Shown here one piece after another: positions 1 to 11,442 of a stretch of 64,000 bases of DNA. Positions within the stretch are counted from its first letter, which is position 1; every line of letters starts with the position of its first letter. The notes under the pieces were generated by a model. That model saw nothing but the letters and a program-made list of their open reading frames with translations, made no database searches and was not told the origin of the DNA. Position numbers and translations under genes: made by a program. The DNA is from Armillaria gallica (taxonomy: Eukaryota; Basidiomycota; Agaricomycetes; Agaricales; Physalacriaceae), in the NCBI GenBank assembly GCA_037576215.1, contig JBANDB010000008.1:434001-498000 (forward strand), in the 5' to 3' direction.

Positions 1-28
1 CATTAACATCAACTGACGCCAACTTGCG

Positions 29-1905
29 TCAACATCTTGTGAGAGTTTCCTCTCGTGGGTTATTTTTTGTTCTTGCGATAATGGAAATTCCGTCTTGAAA
101 GATTCCGCGAAAAGGGGGCACTTCGCCGATGAGGATTCGTCGAACAGAAATCTGGTCAATATCTCGAACAGTGAGAGGGGGCATGGTAGGCGCATGTTGC
201 CATTCTGGCCGGTCCTTGAAATTCGGGTAGTACACGTGACCCCATGCATTTACGCGATAAGTCAGAAGGCGGCAAATCTTCGTAATCTCGTCACGCGGAA
301 ATGGCTTTGAAGACAAGGATCGGGAAGGGGACAAGCTTGGAGATCTCTGCCGAGGTTTTGCTTCACGGGGAGACAGATGAGCGATGCCTCGTTCGACACG
401 GGGAGGACAAGAGCTGCTTCGTTCTACACGTTCATTCCTGCGACCGCCCTTTTTGATTTTGATCCAGCGAGATTTCCCCTCTCTGAGCCATTGCGTCGTT
501 TCGGCTCCAACTTTGGTTTCCAGCCCGGGGACACGGTTTTTCTGAATGAACGCGATGGAATCCTCGAACCACGTATCCTCGCCTTCATATCCCACCCATC
601 CCTTTTTGGTTGCGTCCTTGGACGCAGCTTTGAGAACCTGCATCCTGGTAACTAACGGCTCCACTTCAGCGAGAAACTTGCCCAGTCCGACTTCGCTCGT
701 CCAGGAGCCCCAAGCTATACCAACAATGTACTTCCACAAGATTTCTTCAATATGAAGGATGAGTTTTGGTTTCCCCATCGAAGAGAGCCGCCCTCCGACC
801 TTGCTTGAAACGTTAGACGGCACATCGGAAAAAGATGATTGAAAAACTCACCTGTAGCGCAAGGGGTGTGTTCAATATTTGGCCCATTCCTTGGCCCATG
901 ATAAGTACTAGGGGGGATATTGCGACAGCATTCGCAAAGGCTTGTTTCCACCAGGGCAAATTCTTTCTAAATCGTTTGATCGTTTCATCGTCCCCCATGA
1001 TCATTTGGACGTCGGGGTGGTCATAATTATCTGCGATGAACCTTCATATAAAATGAGCAACGTGCACTTTGCCTATCCGAAAATCATACCTTTGCCAAAG
1101 CGACGTCTGCTCTATTCCATTATGCTGCAACAGAAGTCAGAATGATGAGAAATGCGATATAAGGCGTGCTCACGTAACGTAATAACCGGATGTGAAATGC
1201 CACGCCATCCAGCACACATAGGACCTTCAACCAATTTTTCGCCGATTCGTGTTTCCAATGATTCGCAAGCAGGCATATATCTTTATGCAGAATCTCGTTA
1301 TTTCCTATCGTAGTCGGCTGCAGGGGAACAAGGGGTGCAATTTTTTTCATTGTATATGCGAAGAGAAGTCGAAATTTCGGTCAATTTCTGAGTCCATCCG
1401 TCCAGCCTTCTTAAAAACTTGACACATGTTAATTAAATATAATCTCAGGAAGAGCAGGGAAACCTACGCCAAGCTGACGCGCATCAAAACTTAGGGTCTT
1501 TGAAAAGCTTGGATAATAAGAGCGACAAGGCAAACGGAGAAATCCTGAGGCGATATCCATCGCCTTCACAAGCACTAGGGTCTCCAGCTGGCCTGCAGAT
1601 TTATTAGCGTTCCGACCCCCGCCAATGTTGTCTATGCGGATTTGAGCTGGGTGGCCTCTGTCCCAGTCCTTGTCAGCGACAGACTTCAACGACCTTCCAA
1701 TTGCGACGCCGAAATCGGATATGTCCGAGTTCTGAGAACTTTCCGCTGCGCGCAACTTATACCAAAGGTCGGGATCCAGGTCGCTGAGTAGGAACAGTTT
1801 GCATTGAACGGGCAGCGACCAAACCAACTTCGACTGCTTCGCAGCCATATATCCTGTCACTAGAATAACGTCAGCACGTGAACCTCGATGGCGTTCCGAT
1901 GACTA
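29..1905 (-). CDS. Unrecognised multi-exon gene, paralogue 1 (left-truncated)
   Basis: I do not recognise a named family. The gene is supported by homology to the better-resolved paralogue at 14482-18082. Shared blocks include LVWSLP near the N-terminus, a block around LVLVKAMD, a hydrophobic segment (AISPLVLIMG, about 880-960) that looks membrane-spanning, and VGGRLSSMGKP. Splice positions are shared too. The donor after the RLLRY block is phase 0, an acceptor TATATGAAG precedes the FIADNYD segment, and a phase-0 intron (800-851, donor GTGAGT) splits PLALQ from VGGRL exactly as in the other copy. The C-terminal part after the RSPSLSPSRS stretch differs from paralogue 2, and the gene continues off the window, so I cannot tell whether it also ends in a JmjC-like domain. 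In-frame stops around 1390-1431 mean either one more intron or decay there. The start near 1905 is only a guess (after an AG acceptor). Confidence 0.55.
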
Positions 1906-2769
1906 ATAGCTTGCATCGGTCTCGATGCCACCATTTCAAAAAGGGCGCATAAACCATTTTCATTGAGGGCGATGTTCTCATAGTTATGAGCAGAGAGTTC
2001 TACAATGAACTGGCGGGAAAGGCAAAAAAAAAACACCCTCTTACCAAAACTGCTTTCAGACTGCGCGTTGTTCGAACTAGTTGTAGGCATGCTGGTGGTT
2101 AAAGGGAGAACGCAAAGTGCGTGGGAAAAGAACTTCCGTCGGCGATCCGGACATTCCCGTAGAACAAAAACGGGAATGGAAAGCCCGTCTAGGTGATGCT
2201 CGATTGAATTCGCTTCGCTTCGATGGAGACGACAACTATGCCTGAAATCCTGAAGTTGTGTACTCAGATACAGTCACGTTCGTTGCCCTCGACCGCGGAA
2301 GAGAAAGGGCGGCTCACATCCTGGGCTCAATTTAAGCGACAAATTCGCGTCATGTGAGCCGGAATAATGATTATTTCACCGTCCTTGTGTCAATCCCTAA
2401 AGTATGGAACACCTCCAGACCTCCCGTATGTATTTGTATGAATGAAACGTAAAGCATATGGCAGGCGCCGCTTCGTCTCCTACAACCGCAATTGTAACAC
2501 GTAACCGGGGTTGGATCTCAGTCTGGGGAGTGTATTGAAGAAGTGTAACGCCAGATAATGGTCTCCTTTCATCCACAAATCCGTAACGCGGAGGTACCCC
2601 GTTTCATACATCTAAGTACATACAGTATATCGAAGCTTGTATGTAGTGACTGATATTAAACCCACATATTGTATGTCAATCAGACTTTCCTTTATTAGCC
2701 ATGTTCATCAAACATTCACAGAGCGTGCTGTTATATTTGACAAAAGCAATCAACTTGAAAAGCAACCCT
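1906..2769. other. Intergenic, no supported gene
   Basis: Short open frames occur on both strands, but none has recognisable motifs or splice-consistent extension. This would be the upstream region of paralogue 1 and the downstream region of the 2770-3819 gene, both on the minus strand. I see no repeat or terminator signal here. Confidence 0.5.
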
Positions 2770-3819
2770 CTAGAAACACATCCCTACAAGCCCAAAGTAC
2801 ATCTCCCAAATGAAACCACTAGCCTCCTCCGGAACACCATTATACGTCATTGTCTCCACAAAGTCATCACGATCCTCCGCCATGTCTAAATTTTGAGAAA
2901 TCACTTCTTCCGGATACTGATAGATTTCCAAATAAAGACGCAGGAGCCTTGGAAGATGTAGGGATGTTTGTGATGTTTTTTGCGGAGATGATTGTCGGGC
3001 AGGTGATTGCCGAAGAGTATCCTGCACAGTCCTACGCACTTCAAAGCAAAATGTCAGCATCAACTCCCACAAAAAAGCCATAGATACCTACATGGTGTAG
3101 AAAATACTTCGTTATTGCCACTGTTGGTGACATAAACATTGGATGTGAGGTGAGCACCCTTTGAGGGGCTTCCTTGCGCTAATTTAAACGCATGTTACAA
3201 AATAAATACACACGCGGACGACCACTCACTGTGCGTCTTCGACGGAGAAGGATTTGTATTCGACTTCTTCGGGTGTTGCTTTTGCAGTGGCGATCCTCCG
3301 GAAGTATCTGGGGAAGGAACATCAGGATAGGGTCCAGATGTTTGACTGAGGTTGCGACGTCCTGGCCCGATCCGAGAGCGGGGTAATCTGGCAAGGAGAC
3401 CAACAACATTGCTTGACCTAGACATCTGGCAAATTAACGCGTTTTCAAACTGATCGAAGCCAATGGCTGCTCTGTATTGGGGTGGCGAGCGCTCCATTTG
3501 GTCAGTGGCATGTTCTCTGTCCGAATGGTGAAATATATATTGTCGTCGTTTCCGTCTCACTCACTCAGAATAAAAAATTCCTGATCGCGCTCCGAAAATT
3601 ACAGACCAAAACATTGTCCCCGCGTGATCGAAGAGGCCAGTAATCTGCGGCCACTCTTCCCAACCTCGCAGGGATGAACGAAAGGTCACGGCATCCTCTT
3701 CTCCGTGCAAGGCTATGAACGGATTTAGGCGGCTGTTCAAAGCCATCGCCTGGTCATGACGCTGACAGTACACCGCGACTGGCCACTTTGGTCCGTTGAC
3801 GCCGTTGATAACCCACACC
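2770..3819 (-). CDS. Hypothetical protein with two RNase H1 N-terminal-like segments
   Basis: Four exons join with matching phases: 3565-3819, 3230-3516, 3092-3178 and 2770-3038, separated by introns of 48, 51 and 53 bases with GTGAGT, GTGAGT and GTAGGT donors and AG acceptors. The stop is at 2770. The first exon and the start of the second contain two similar stretches of the form VINGxxG...VAVY...A...F...EDAVTF and VIFGARSGIFYSEEHA...F..FENAL. This G-x3-G-I/V-Y...A...F...A pattern resembles the RNase H1 N-terminal (viroplasmin-like) fold, which binds RNA/DNA hybrids. The rest is Ser/Pro-rich and then acidic. The 5' end is unresolved: the first exon starts at an acceptor (CCTAG) and needs two bases from an upstream exon that I could not place. 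The domain call is inference; the exon chain is the stronger evidence. Confidence 0.5.
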
Positions 3820-4865
3820 CTAGGCAAGAGAAATTGTCAACGTAGGCAAGCTAAGGACACCATTTAACATTACAGTTTATTATGGTAGATGCCCGGCTGG
3901 GCGTCCGGAAGTCCTGGAGGTGCAAGAACGACGCAGAATGGTATAGAATGGGCCATCAGGCGAGGTGCGAAGAAACGCCTCTCAAGTTATCGTATGTCTA
4001 TAGGTTTCAATCACCGCGTAGGCCCCAGACATATTCCAGGGGCCAGCACTTCCTCCGCAGCCTATCGGACTCGCAATGTGTCCGTGCTATAAGCCATGTG
4101 GCGCATATCTCAATGCAAGCGACGAGGCGCTAATACAGAGGATTACCGAGTACACCATATGGCACTCATCGGAGACCTACATTGTCCGAAGGATAGAACA
4201 TCAGAAACCAGTACTTAGACACGTGTCAAACATTAAAAGAAATAGAAGACCACGGACAGTAAAATGTTATATTTCCCCTTCTAGGGAAACCGTAAAGTGA
4301 GAATCTTGGGTCTCGGCAACCCTGACAACTTCAGCTTGTCCATCCAGAGCTATGAACAAATATGAGCTGTGAAAATACTTTCTTTCCTAAATGCCGGTCA
4401 TTTCTTCCAAACCGCGGTGCATCGTACTTACGTATAACAAAATGTCTTCACACGCGAAAGCTGCGTATTTTTGTAGTGAAAAAACCTCGGTTAAGAAATG
4501 TTCCATCCTTCCTCACCCTTGTGAACTTGTTTAAATTACGTATGATTTTCAGAAAAAATCTGCTTTACAAAAGTTGCACGACAAGCGACATATTAGAATC
4601 CATACGAGTAGTCTGGAAAATGGAACAGAGACGTCCAAAGTGAGATTCAAACACGGGACACAGGACGTTGAAATTCGTGTCAAAGGAATTATGGCCAACA
4701 CCGCGAAGTCAAATGACCACAGTTTCCTTGAGATCAAACCTGTACTTAGATAGGCGGATGACGTTGGGGGATGCCTTTTGTATGTCGGAAGCGGAGCAAC
4801 TGGTAACAAGTACACAAACACTTTCGAACTTCAGACTCGAAAAAACAAAACTCGTCCGACGGCAT
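3820..4865. other. No supported gene
   Basis: Plus-strand open frames near 3889-4092 and 4362-4643 have no recognisable motif. The stretch 3866-4090 could hold the missing first exon of the neighbouring minus-strand gene, but no joining splice site was convincing. Confidence 0.4.
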
Positions 4866-4875
4866 GGTAGCCAAG

Positions 4876-5199
4876 ACTTACCCAGTAAAATCCACGGGAA
4901 AAACTGACACGTACCCGGTAAATCCGAACTGGTCAGCCGAAGTTCGTTTTTCAACACGAAGTCCGTCGAACTGGATCTTGGTACTTAGCGACAGTTTCCA
5001 GTCCACACTTGACAGAGATGCGCCCATATCAAATCAGAATTTTACATGGATACGTTTGGATCCATGTAATACATTCGTGTTTCTATTTGATACAGAAGAA
5101 GGGGAGAGTCATTTCCCATCAGAATTTTATAGTTAAAGGCATTTTATAGCAGTACGAGGTCACTTTTCAGTTTTTCCCGGTGGTCTTACTGGGTAAGCC
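4876..5199. mobile_element. Short inverted-repeat element (MITE-like), 324 bases
   Basis: The left end ACTTACCCAGTAA... and the reverse complement of the right end GGCTTACCCAGTAA... continue into a shared CGGGAAAAACTGA, giving terminal inverted repeats of roughly 30 bases with few mismatches. The ten bases GGTAGCCAAG lie directly on both sides (4866-4875 and 5200-5209), as expected for a target-site duplication. No coding capacity is visible, so this is a non-autonomous DNA transposon. A 9-11 base duplication would suit a Mutator-like family, but the superfamily is inference. Confidence 0.75.
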
Positions 5200-5220
5200 G
5201 GTAGCCAAGTCTACGATACG

Positions 5221-5315
5221 CTAATAATAGACCGTGCTTACTAAGCAAGTCATCGAGATGGATGCCTCGTTGCAGATATGGTCGGCCATCGAGAATGGCA
5301 GTTCGAGATGTTTAC
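5221..5315. repeat. Single arm of the TCGATG repeat family (left form)
   Basis: This reads like the left arms at 6358, 19598 and 22565: a tract close to CTAAAAATAGA, then GACTAAGC or ACTAAGC, ATCGAG, GATGCC, and GGCCATCG.GAATGGCAGT. It is the inverted counterpart of the arms at 13866, 19215 and 20890. It stands alone here, a few bases right of the MITE. Confidence 0.55.
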
Positions 5316-5968
5316 GTTGTTTTGCATGATTGAATATATTGTGGAGCAATGTGAAAGAATTGTGTGGACGTGTATTGTTGTAATGGATGGGCAACAGGTA
5401 AGACTTCATAGGCACACAATTTAGAGGTCTGCAAGAGGTCTGGTTGGAAATGGTTTCCCATGTGAGTGCTTTGAAATACGACTCTTTGATTCTGGTCTGG
5501 TTCCATGATGCAGAAAGTGGACAGGCAATGGGACGAATGCCAAAGTCCTCAGCAGACCATTGCTTGGCTGTGAACTACCATGCGCTCAGACTTTCCCTGA
5601 AGAGAACATATTGAGTGTAGATATATGTCTCAGCACTGTTGGTCTGTACGGTGGATTAAAGTAAAAGGGCCGAAAATGAATTATGCCTTGATATTTCTGG
5701 ACTTAATAACATGCCTAATTTGGTTTATCATGCGTGATGTGGCCTATTTCAGGCTGGATACGGGTAGACCTTACCCCAATGCAATTATTTTGGCAGGGAA
5801 TGTACACTAGATAAGGACGCCTCTATTGTCCTGGCTCCAATCATCCGCCTTGTAAGGCAACTCTGAGGATGCTTTGATTTTGGTGCTTCGCTGGCCAGTG
5901 TAGCATTGTACATCATGCTGAGCGCTCTCCTGACTCCAAATACATTACAAAGCGCAAGATACACATAC
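5316..5968. other. No supported gene
   Basis: Only short open frames occur. The last bases (from about 5951, AAAGCGCAAGAT) resemble the left flank of the 1.65 kb repeat copy at 19520, so the next element appears to have inserted in or beside an old copy of that repeat. Confidence 0.4.
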
Positions 5969-6332
5969 GTACGTGAGTGTAGAGTAGAAACGCCAGATTA
6001 AGCGTTACGGCGAAGATTTAAGGAATTTCGGAAACGGCCTCCAAGTTACGCATTACGGTTGCTTGATTAAGCAAGGGCGCCAAGGTAATCGTTGTATTGT
6101 TTTAAGATATTCGCGATGCTACTCTGCTGTAAGCATTTAGAATTACCATTGATATTGAAAAAGCTCGTACTTGAAATTTGATGGTATTTTTTGACGATTT
6201 TTTCAATGATTTTCTATAGCGTAACGAAAAAAAAGGGGGAACAGTTCGACCGTTATGCGTTACAGGAGGCGAAATAAGCCACGAAACGGTACCTACGTTA
6301 CGCGTTACAGTTTCTACTGTACACTCACGTAC
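5969..6332. mobile_element. Short inverted-repeat element (MITE-like), 364 bases
   Basis: The ends are inverted repeats of 23 bases with one mismatch. The left end begins GTACGTGAGTGTAGAGTAG and the right end, reverse complemented, begins GTACGTGAGTGTACAGTAG; both continue AAAC. Subterminal GCGTTACG-type motifs recur inside. There is no coding capacity. The target duplication cannot be delimited because the tips are themselves palindromic (GTAC). Confidence 0.7.
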
Positions 6333-6720
6333 AGTAGCGCCACATCGTCATCATTGATTTCGATACTCTAAATATAGAATCCACTGACTAAGCTAATCAT
6401 CGAGTCCGATGCTCGTTTTCAGGTACTTTTGGCCATCGGGGATGACAGTCCCACGTGGACACTACTGATGGCCCTCATTGTGGTACAGTAGGGTCGTATC
6501 CAGGACCCTTGTCATGCTTGCCCCATTTATATGGGTATTTTGCGGGTATCTTTATAAGGAACCAACCTTTGGTCATATTGGACTGTTTTTTTATTTTATT
6601 TACTTTTGAAAAAAACAATAAAACTCCCCATTTCCAAGTACACTGGCTATTGAGATGCCGTGGAGGTTCCTTCCCTCTTGTTCTCTCCTCTCTTGCATAT
6701 GGTTTCTCCGAGTGAGCTGC
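6333..6720. repeat. Partial copy (left part) of the 1.65 kb repeat
   Basis: Bases from about 6333 onward align with 19570-19960. Shared blocks include the inverted arm CTAAATATAGAAT, CATCGAGTCCGATG, GGCCATCGGGGATGACAGTC, and then GGAACCAACCTTTGGTCATAT. Similarity fades after the GAGGTTCCTT.CCTCTTGTTC block. No gene is present. Confidence 0.75.
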
Positions 6721-7189
6721 GTAGTAATGTACTTCACTTGTATTCTTGCACCCGTGTACAGTTAATTGCTTTATATCGGCGTTTTGCCAGGGCAGTTTTT
6801 TTTTTTTTTTTTGATCTAGTGGGTATTTATGGACGATTGGGTCTATTACAAATTTTGACATAATCTGGCAATTATGTCACATGCACAAAGATACCGGCTT
6901 GGCTTTATCCTTTGTCAATGCCCAGCGACGTGCTCAATATATTGACGTTATATCTCCTACGCATGGACGACACCTCAAGGCTAGCATTGTATTCCCCAGT
7001 GGAAGGATTTTTGCCATGATCATGGCATATCCTTGGCGGCAACAACCTCCGTTTTGCACAGATACCGTCGACGGAAAATCGGCATATTTTACAGCTTCAA
7101 TTCTGGCTCACCTTGGCATACACGCTGATCAGGACTCGCCTGCTGGATTTGAGAGGAGAAAGTACTGAGATTCAGTGTTGGACGGGCAG
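6721..7189. other. No supported gene; T-tract
   Basis: A homopolymer of about 18 T lies near 6797-6813. An open frame at 6881-7168 (plus strand) has ordinary composition but no recognisable motif or splice support. Confidence 0.35.
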
Positions 7190-7506
7190 TGACCCAAAGT
7201 GGAAAGTCGCAGTAAGGCCCGTGTGACTAGTCACCGACTAGTCGTCAAGTCATTTTCTGCCCCGACTTTCAGGGCGCGACCAAGTATTACTAAGTGTCTG
7301 ATGTCCTCACACACTGAGGCGCTCTTTGAACCTCTTAACGTGAGGTATGACAACGCTGGGGCCGAGACCGGACTCGGAGTCTTGGACCGGGCCTTCGAGG
7401 TCACTCTAAGGGGTGGGAAGAGGTCGAGGCAAAAAAAGCCCTGCCTTTGGTTGACTAACGACTTGCCCGTGACTTTGCGACTAGTCGCTGACCGGCACAT
7501 CACTGC
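7190..7506. repeat. Palindrome-rich GACTAGTC block
   Basis: It contains perfect palindromes GTGACTAGTCAC and GCGACTAGTCGC plus CGACTAGTCG. The block starts CAGTGACCC and ends ATCACTG, whose reverse complement CAGTGAT gives similar tips, as in hAT-type elements. No matching 8-base flanking duplication was seen, so the boundaries are tentative. A related GAC/GTC-rich block lies at 14040-14420. Confidence 0.4.
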
Positions 7507-8739
7507 TGAGATTGTCGCTATAGTCATATGGTGTTATGACATGGATAGTGAGTTTCGCCGTTGTGTGATTGTTGTATTTTTGCATTAGATGCCATGAGTG
7601 AAACATAATAAGTGCTAAAGTAAGTGATGCTTGAAACATGTCGAATGAGAGAGAAGCGCATGGAATTAATGACACGTTGAGGCCACTTTTTTCAAATTAC
7701 ATAATAAGCTCAGTTGTCCATAACTCGATCGACTTAGACAACAGACTACATACACACCGTCCCTCCCTTCTTCAACAGGTGTGTATCGTCTGTCTGTATA
7801 GGAGAGACTACGTATTGGCGCCTCATCTTCCTCTTCCTCCCTTATTTCCGGTGCTAACCTGTGGCCCCATATCCCTGAATAAGTAAACGTGTCGGAGTTC
7901 GCAATAAACGCGCCAGCGCTGCGATTCATTCTTTGGTGCTGAGGATGTCTGGCATTTGTAGGGGTCTTGATAGGTGTCGCAGTATCGCTAGTTGTGCTTT
8001 CATAACGTGGGCTTTCGCGGACGATGTGCCTTGAGTTCAAAAGTATTCACTTCAAGGGCAATCAATGTTTGATACGTACTTTATAGTTACAATAAGAAAC
8101 CAGAACTAGTAGAGGATAGAAAGAGATAAAGCTATGCAAGCAGTCTTTACACACCCCAAAACTAACCGTTGAACAATTGTCAATTCATAGCCAGAACTTG
8201 ATCCAGTGTTTCGTTTCTCAATACTTGCCTCATCACGGCGCACTTGTTTCCCAATATTGTGCGTGACAGCTTCGAAACCTGATTGGAAACCAACTGGAAA
8301 CACTCAATTTTAGCATTTTCGGGCCCAGATTTTCCTAATTCCGGCACCATCATGCATCATTTGGGTCTGGTTTTCTATCGAGTGAAAATCGGGACCGGCA
8401 CGCTCTTTCGGCAGTTTCCTCCCTACATGCATATACACTATCCACTACCAAGATAACTTGGTAGGAGATTTAAGTCTCCCTTTCTCTCTCCTCTGCCGCG
8501 CGTTTATCTTATCGGTCAATCGTAGCATTCTTCCATCTGTCCGTTACGCCAAAACGCAATGCGACCGGCCTGAGGGTCCAGACTTCGAACTCTGTCACAA
8601 TCTTGATATCATGCGAGCACTGTCTATTCTGGGACCTTCCTTAGCCTGGCAAGCCGCTTTATTATATACTCGCGGAACTCATATCGTTTCCCCCGATGTC
8701 TCAGTCTCCGTTGTGCAGACGTTTGTTAGCCCTACGATA
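7507..8739. other. No supported gene
   Basis: Several 60-130 codon frames exist on both strands (for example 7666-8040 minus and 8458-8832 plus), without motifs. The end of this stretch may belong to the 5' part of the next plus-strand gene. Confidence 0.35.
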
Positions 8740-10472
8740 ATGCTTCCATCCATGCCTCCTACACGACCGAGCATTACTACCCTCTGGAGAAGCCGTAGCG
8801 CCTTCCATAATCCCCTTTCAAAGAGAATGTGAATCTGTATGGCGCCTGGTCATTGCCTATTTCGTGACATACGCTCTTGAATCTCGCAGGTGGCTCACAC
8901 TGCCGAACAGCCCAATCAAGAGCTTAGACCTGGCACGTGCCCAAGGGGATGTTGAAAAGCTCGAGCGAGAACTTGAAGATATTCGCACCCTGATCACATT
9001 ATTTCGGTGTCCTATCAACTCGTTTTAGGCTCTGGGGGATGGGAAGAGACGAGAAGGGGCCCTCTTATGGCTCATTGTGGGACGCGGTGACATATCCGAC
9101 GATGAGGACGCGCTGTTGGAAAGGCGGCTGGTTTGCGCAAACGAGACAATTCAGCTCCTTCATGAGGAAGTCCGATCGTGTGGCGTGATGGTGGCACTGG
9201 GATGTCTCGACCCCAAAACCGCCTTTCTGAGCTTATTCTTATCTTTCTTCTCGGCCTGACACTCTGCTCTATGATGAGGTACGTGCCGTTGTTTCGTTCT
9301 GGGTCATTCCCTGGCGTGAGTGATTTGGAGAGCGTTTGTTCCCCTGTTCGTCTCGGCCGAATGCACCCAAGACTTGGGGAACCAAACCCAACCGCGGTGC
9401 AGTGAATACACCAACGCAATCATTAGGTGTCCGATCAGGGCTGGACGACAGAACCTTGTGCCATACATCGATTAACCAAATCCCCCAGATCGGTTCAAGG
9501 GGAGGCAGCTAGGTATGGTTACATTAATCAGGCTTCTTGGTCCGATTTATTTCCGTAGTCTTGTAGGAACATATGTTCGTGCACATGAAAGCTATATATA
9601 AAACATTGTTTTCACGGTGCTTCATCAACGGGGTTGATAGTTTCTTTGTCAGTTCTTCCTGGCAGTCTCCATTCACTCGGAGGGAACTCTCCCTGCGCCC
9701 TGGGTGGGCCGTGTTGAGACCGCTAAGGTAATTCCCCTTTCTGACAGCATGCCTGCCTGGCGGTGGGTGGTATAAATTCAGGTTGGAAGATGCACGCAAG
9801 GCATCAGTTCAATGGATTCGTTCGTACGTCACCAGCGGTCTCCCAAACTGACGATATCATCGCTCACACTGTTGTCTCCTTCAGAACATCGGCGCCATCA
9901 AAAACGAACTCTCGGATGCCCGTTTGGCGCAGAAAGTCGATACGATCGAAATATCAGGGAAAGGCTTTGAATCCGCGATCCACCAAGGGATGCTTGTAAT
10001 GCATCTTTATCTGATGCTGTTGTCGCCTTCAACTGGCCAGGATCATTACAGGATCCAATTGGATGTCAATTGTTCTCTAGTTAATGGCATCGTTCAGCCA
10101 GATGTTACGTGAGTGCATCCTTGTCATTGCAGGTCTTAGTCTCACTTCGTCGTTAGCGTGACAGGCCGAGACGTAATCCCTACGGGCTCACAAGTTGCTA
10201 GCGTTTTGTCATTCCCCATCCTTGAACCCCACAATGTCGCTGTTGGCGATTTATTGGAGTTCCTTACCAGTGCTGGCCTGGACCGCATGACTGTCAATGG
10301 ACACAACGCTGCCTGCGGTCGTTTCTGTTTTCGGAGCCTCAAGGTGTTCGCGGAGAAGGGTCTCATACGAAGTGATTGGGCCCCGCTGGCTTATGAATGG
10401 CACGAGGAGATCCGCATTGCAAGTGGCCCATTGGGCATAACATTAATTAACGAAGATATAGTGAACTTGTAA
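8740..10472 (+). CDS. Unrecognised multi-exon gene
   Basis: I do not recognise the family. Three plus-strand stretches read like exons. The first, around 8745-9020, has a charged coiled-coil-like segment (GDVEKLERELEDIRTL). The second, around 9040-9200, is acidic (GRGDISDDEDALLERR). The third runs from about 9888 to 10472, containing NELSDARLAQKVDTIEI, IQLDVNCSLVN and ending in NEDIVNL before a stop. The third stretch is split by an apparent intron near 10110-10155 (donor GTGAGT). The exon borders between the first two are unclear because the shortest candidate introns are only 22-26 bases, so either longer introns or small frameshifts are present. It faces the phosphotransferase gene tail to tail, 50 bases apart. 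A gene fragment remains possible. Confidence 0.4.
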
Positions 10473-10521
10473 GGAACGTATATACTTAGTTAATTGAAAA
10501 AAAAGAAACATTTATTCTGCA

Positions 10522-11442
10522 CTACAAACAGTCAGGCGCTACCGTTCGTATCCAGTCACATATGCTAAAATACGGATCAGCGACAAATGGAAGAATCGCC
10601 CACCAAATTAAATCATATTCCGCTCCCCTTTCCAGCCTCGCATCCATGACCATGTTCACATATTCAAACCACCTAGGATAAAAGCCGGCGGTTGCAAAAT
10701 CAATTAGCCAAAGTTGGCCGTCCTCCCCGACGATAAAATTTCGCATTGCAAAGTCCACATGTGAGTATACGAGAGTCCCATCATCCGGCAATGGCCCTTT
10801 GTGCACGCACAATCGGGCAAGCGCCGCTTGGTCCATTGCGTTGTTGAACAACCAGATGAGCTCTTCCGAGGTTGCAAATGGGCCCTTGGTGGGTCTGAAG
10901 GGCCCGAAGATGCGTGACGCATAGCATACTCCAGGCTCTTCGCCCTCGAGAACAGGTCCAGGAATTTGAGATCGGGGATGTGCGATGGACCTGAGCTGGC
11001 GGACGTAGCTTCGCAGGGTGATAGCAGTACGGATTTTCTGCCAGAGCCCCATGGTGGGCCACGCTTCCGCCAATGTGATCCCGGGAATGTAGTCCATGAC
11101 TATGACGCTGGCATCTGGATTGAGATTGAGGACGCGCCGGATAGGAGGAACGGGGATGTTTGTGCGGTTGTGAACGAGATCCTGCGCTAAAGCCTCTGAA
11201 GGCCAACCTGTCGGCAACCTGGGTACCCGCTTGACCACAACATCTGGTGTGAGCCTGGGTGGGCAGCCCGACGTTGTCCAGTCGTCATCTGGCACAGAGT
11301 GACACAGATTCAAGACTTCATCATCTGTTTGATGGTCAACGTCTGCACTCTGTCGGTATTGATCTAGGTTAGGACATTCACACTCAGGCGGGAGGTCACA
11401 CACACATGTCGATGAGGCAATCGACCCACAGGTCCAAAGCAT
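10522..11442 (-). CDS. APH/choline-kinase-like phosphotransferase
   Basis: A single-exon gene of 306 residues, typical of the fungal phosphotransferase (APH, PF01636-type) family. These transfer phosphate from ATP to small molecules; the substrate is unknown here. The kinase-like core is visible. VVVKRV near residue 70 could supply the ATP-binding Lys, VIVMDYIPG (about 113-121) is the hinge-like segment, HVDFAMRN (about 228-235) is the Brenner-type catalytic motif with Asp and Asn, and LIDFATAGFYP (about 246-256) carries the metal-binding Asp. Length and motif spacing fit an intact enzyme, and there are no internal stops. The first 50 residues are Cys/Asp-rich and not typical, so an internal start or an extra upstream exon is possible. 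It converges with the plus-strand gene ending at 10472. Confidence 0.85.
   Translation of the reverse strand: MLWTCGSIASSTCVCDLPPECECPNLDQYRQSADVDHQTDDEVLNLCHSVPDDDWTTSGCPPRLTPDVVVKRVPRLPTGWPSEALAQDLVHNRTNIPVPPIRRVLNLNPDASVIVMDYIPGITLAEAWPTMGLWQKIRTAITLRSYVRQLRSIAHPRSQIPGPVLEGEEPGVCYASRIFGPFRPTKGPFATSEELIWLFNNAMDQAALARLCVHKGPLPDDGTLVYSHVDFAMRNFIVGEDGQLWLIDFATAGFYPRWFEYVNMVMDARLERGAEYDLIWWAILPFVADPYFSICDWIRTVAPDCL

Noticed and set aside
6790..6815. Poly-A tail of a retroposed gene (minus strand)
   Set aside because: The T-tract has no adjacent coding remnant and no flanking duplication that I could find.
8458..8832. Stand-alone 124-codon gene
   Set aside because: A different frame at 8745-9020 has more convincing charged and coiled-coil composition and continues into downstream exon-like pieces.
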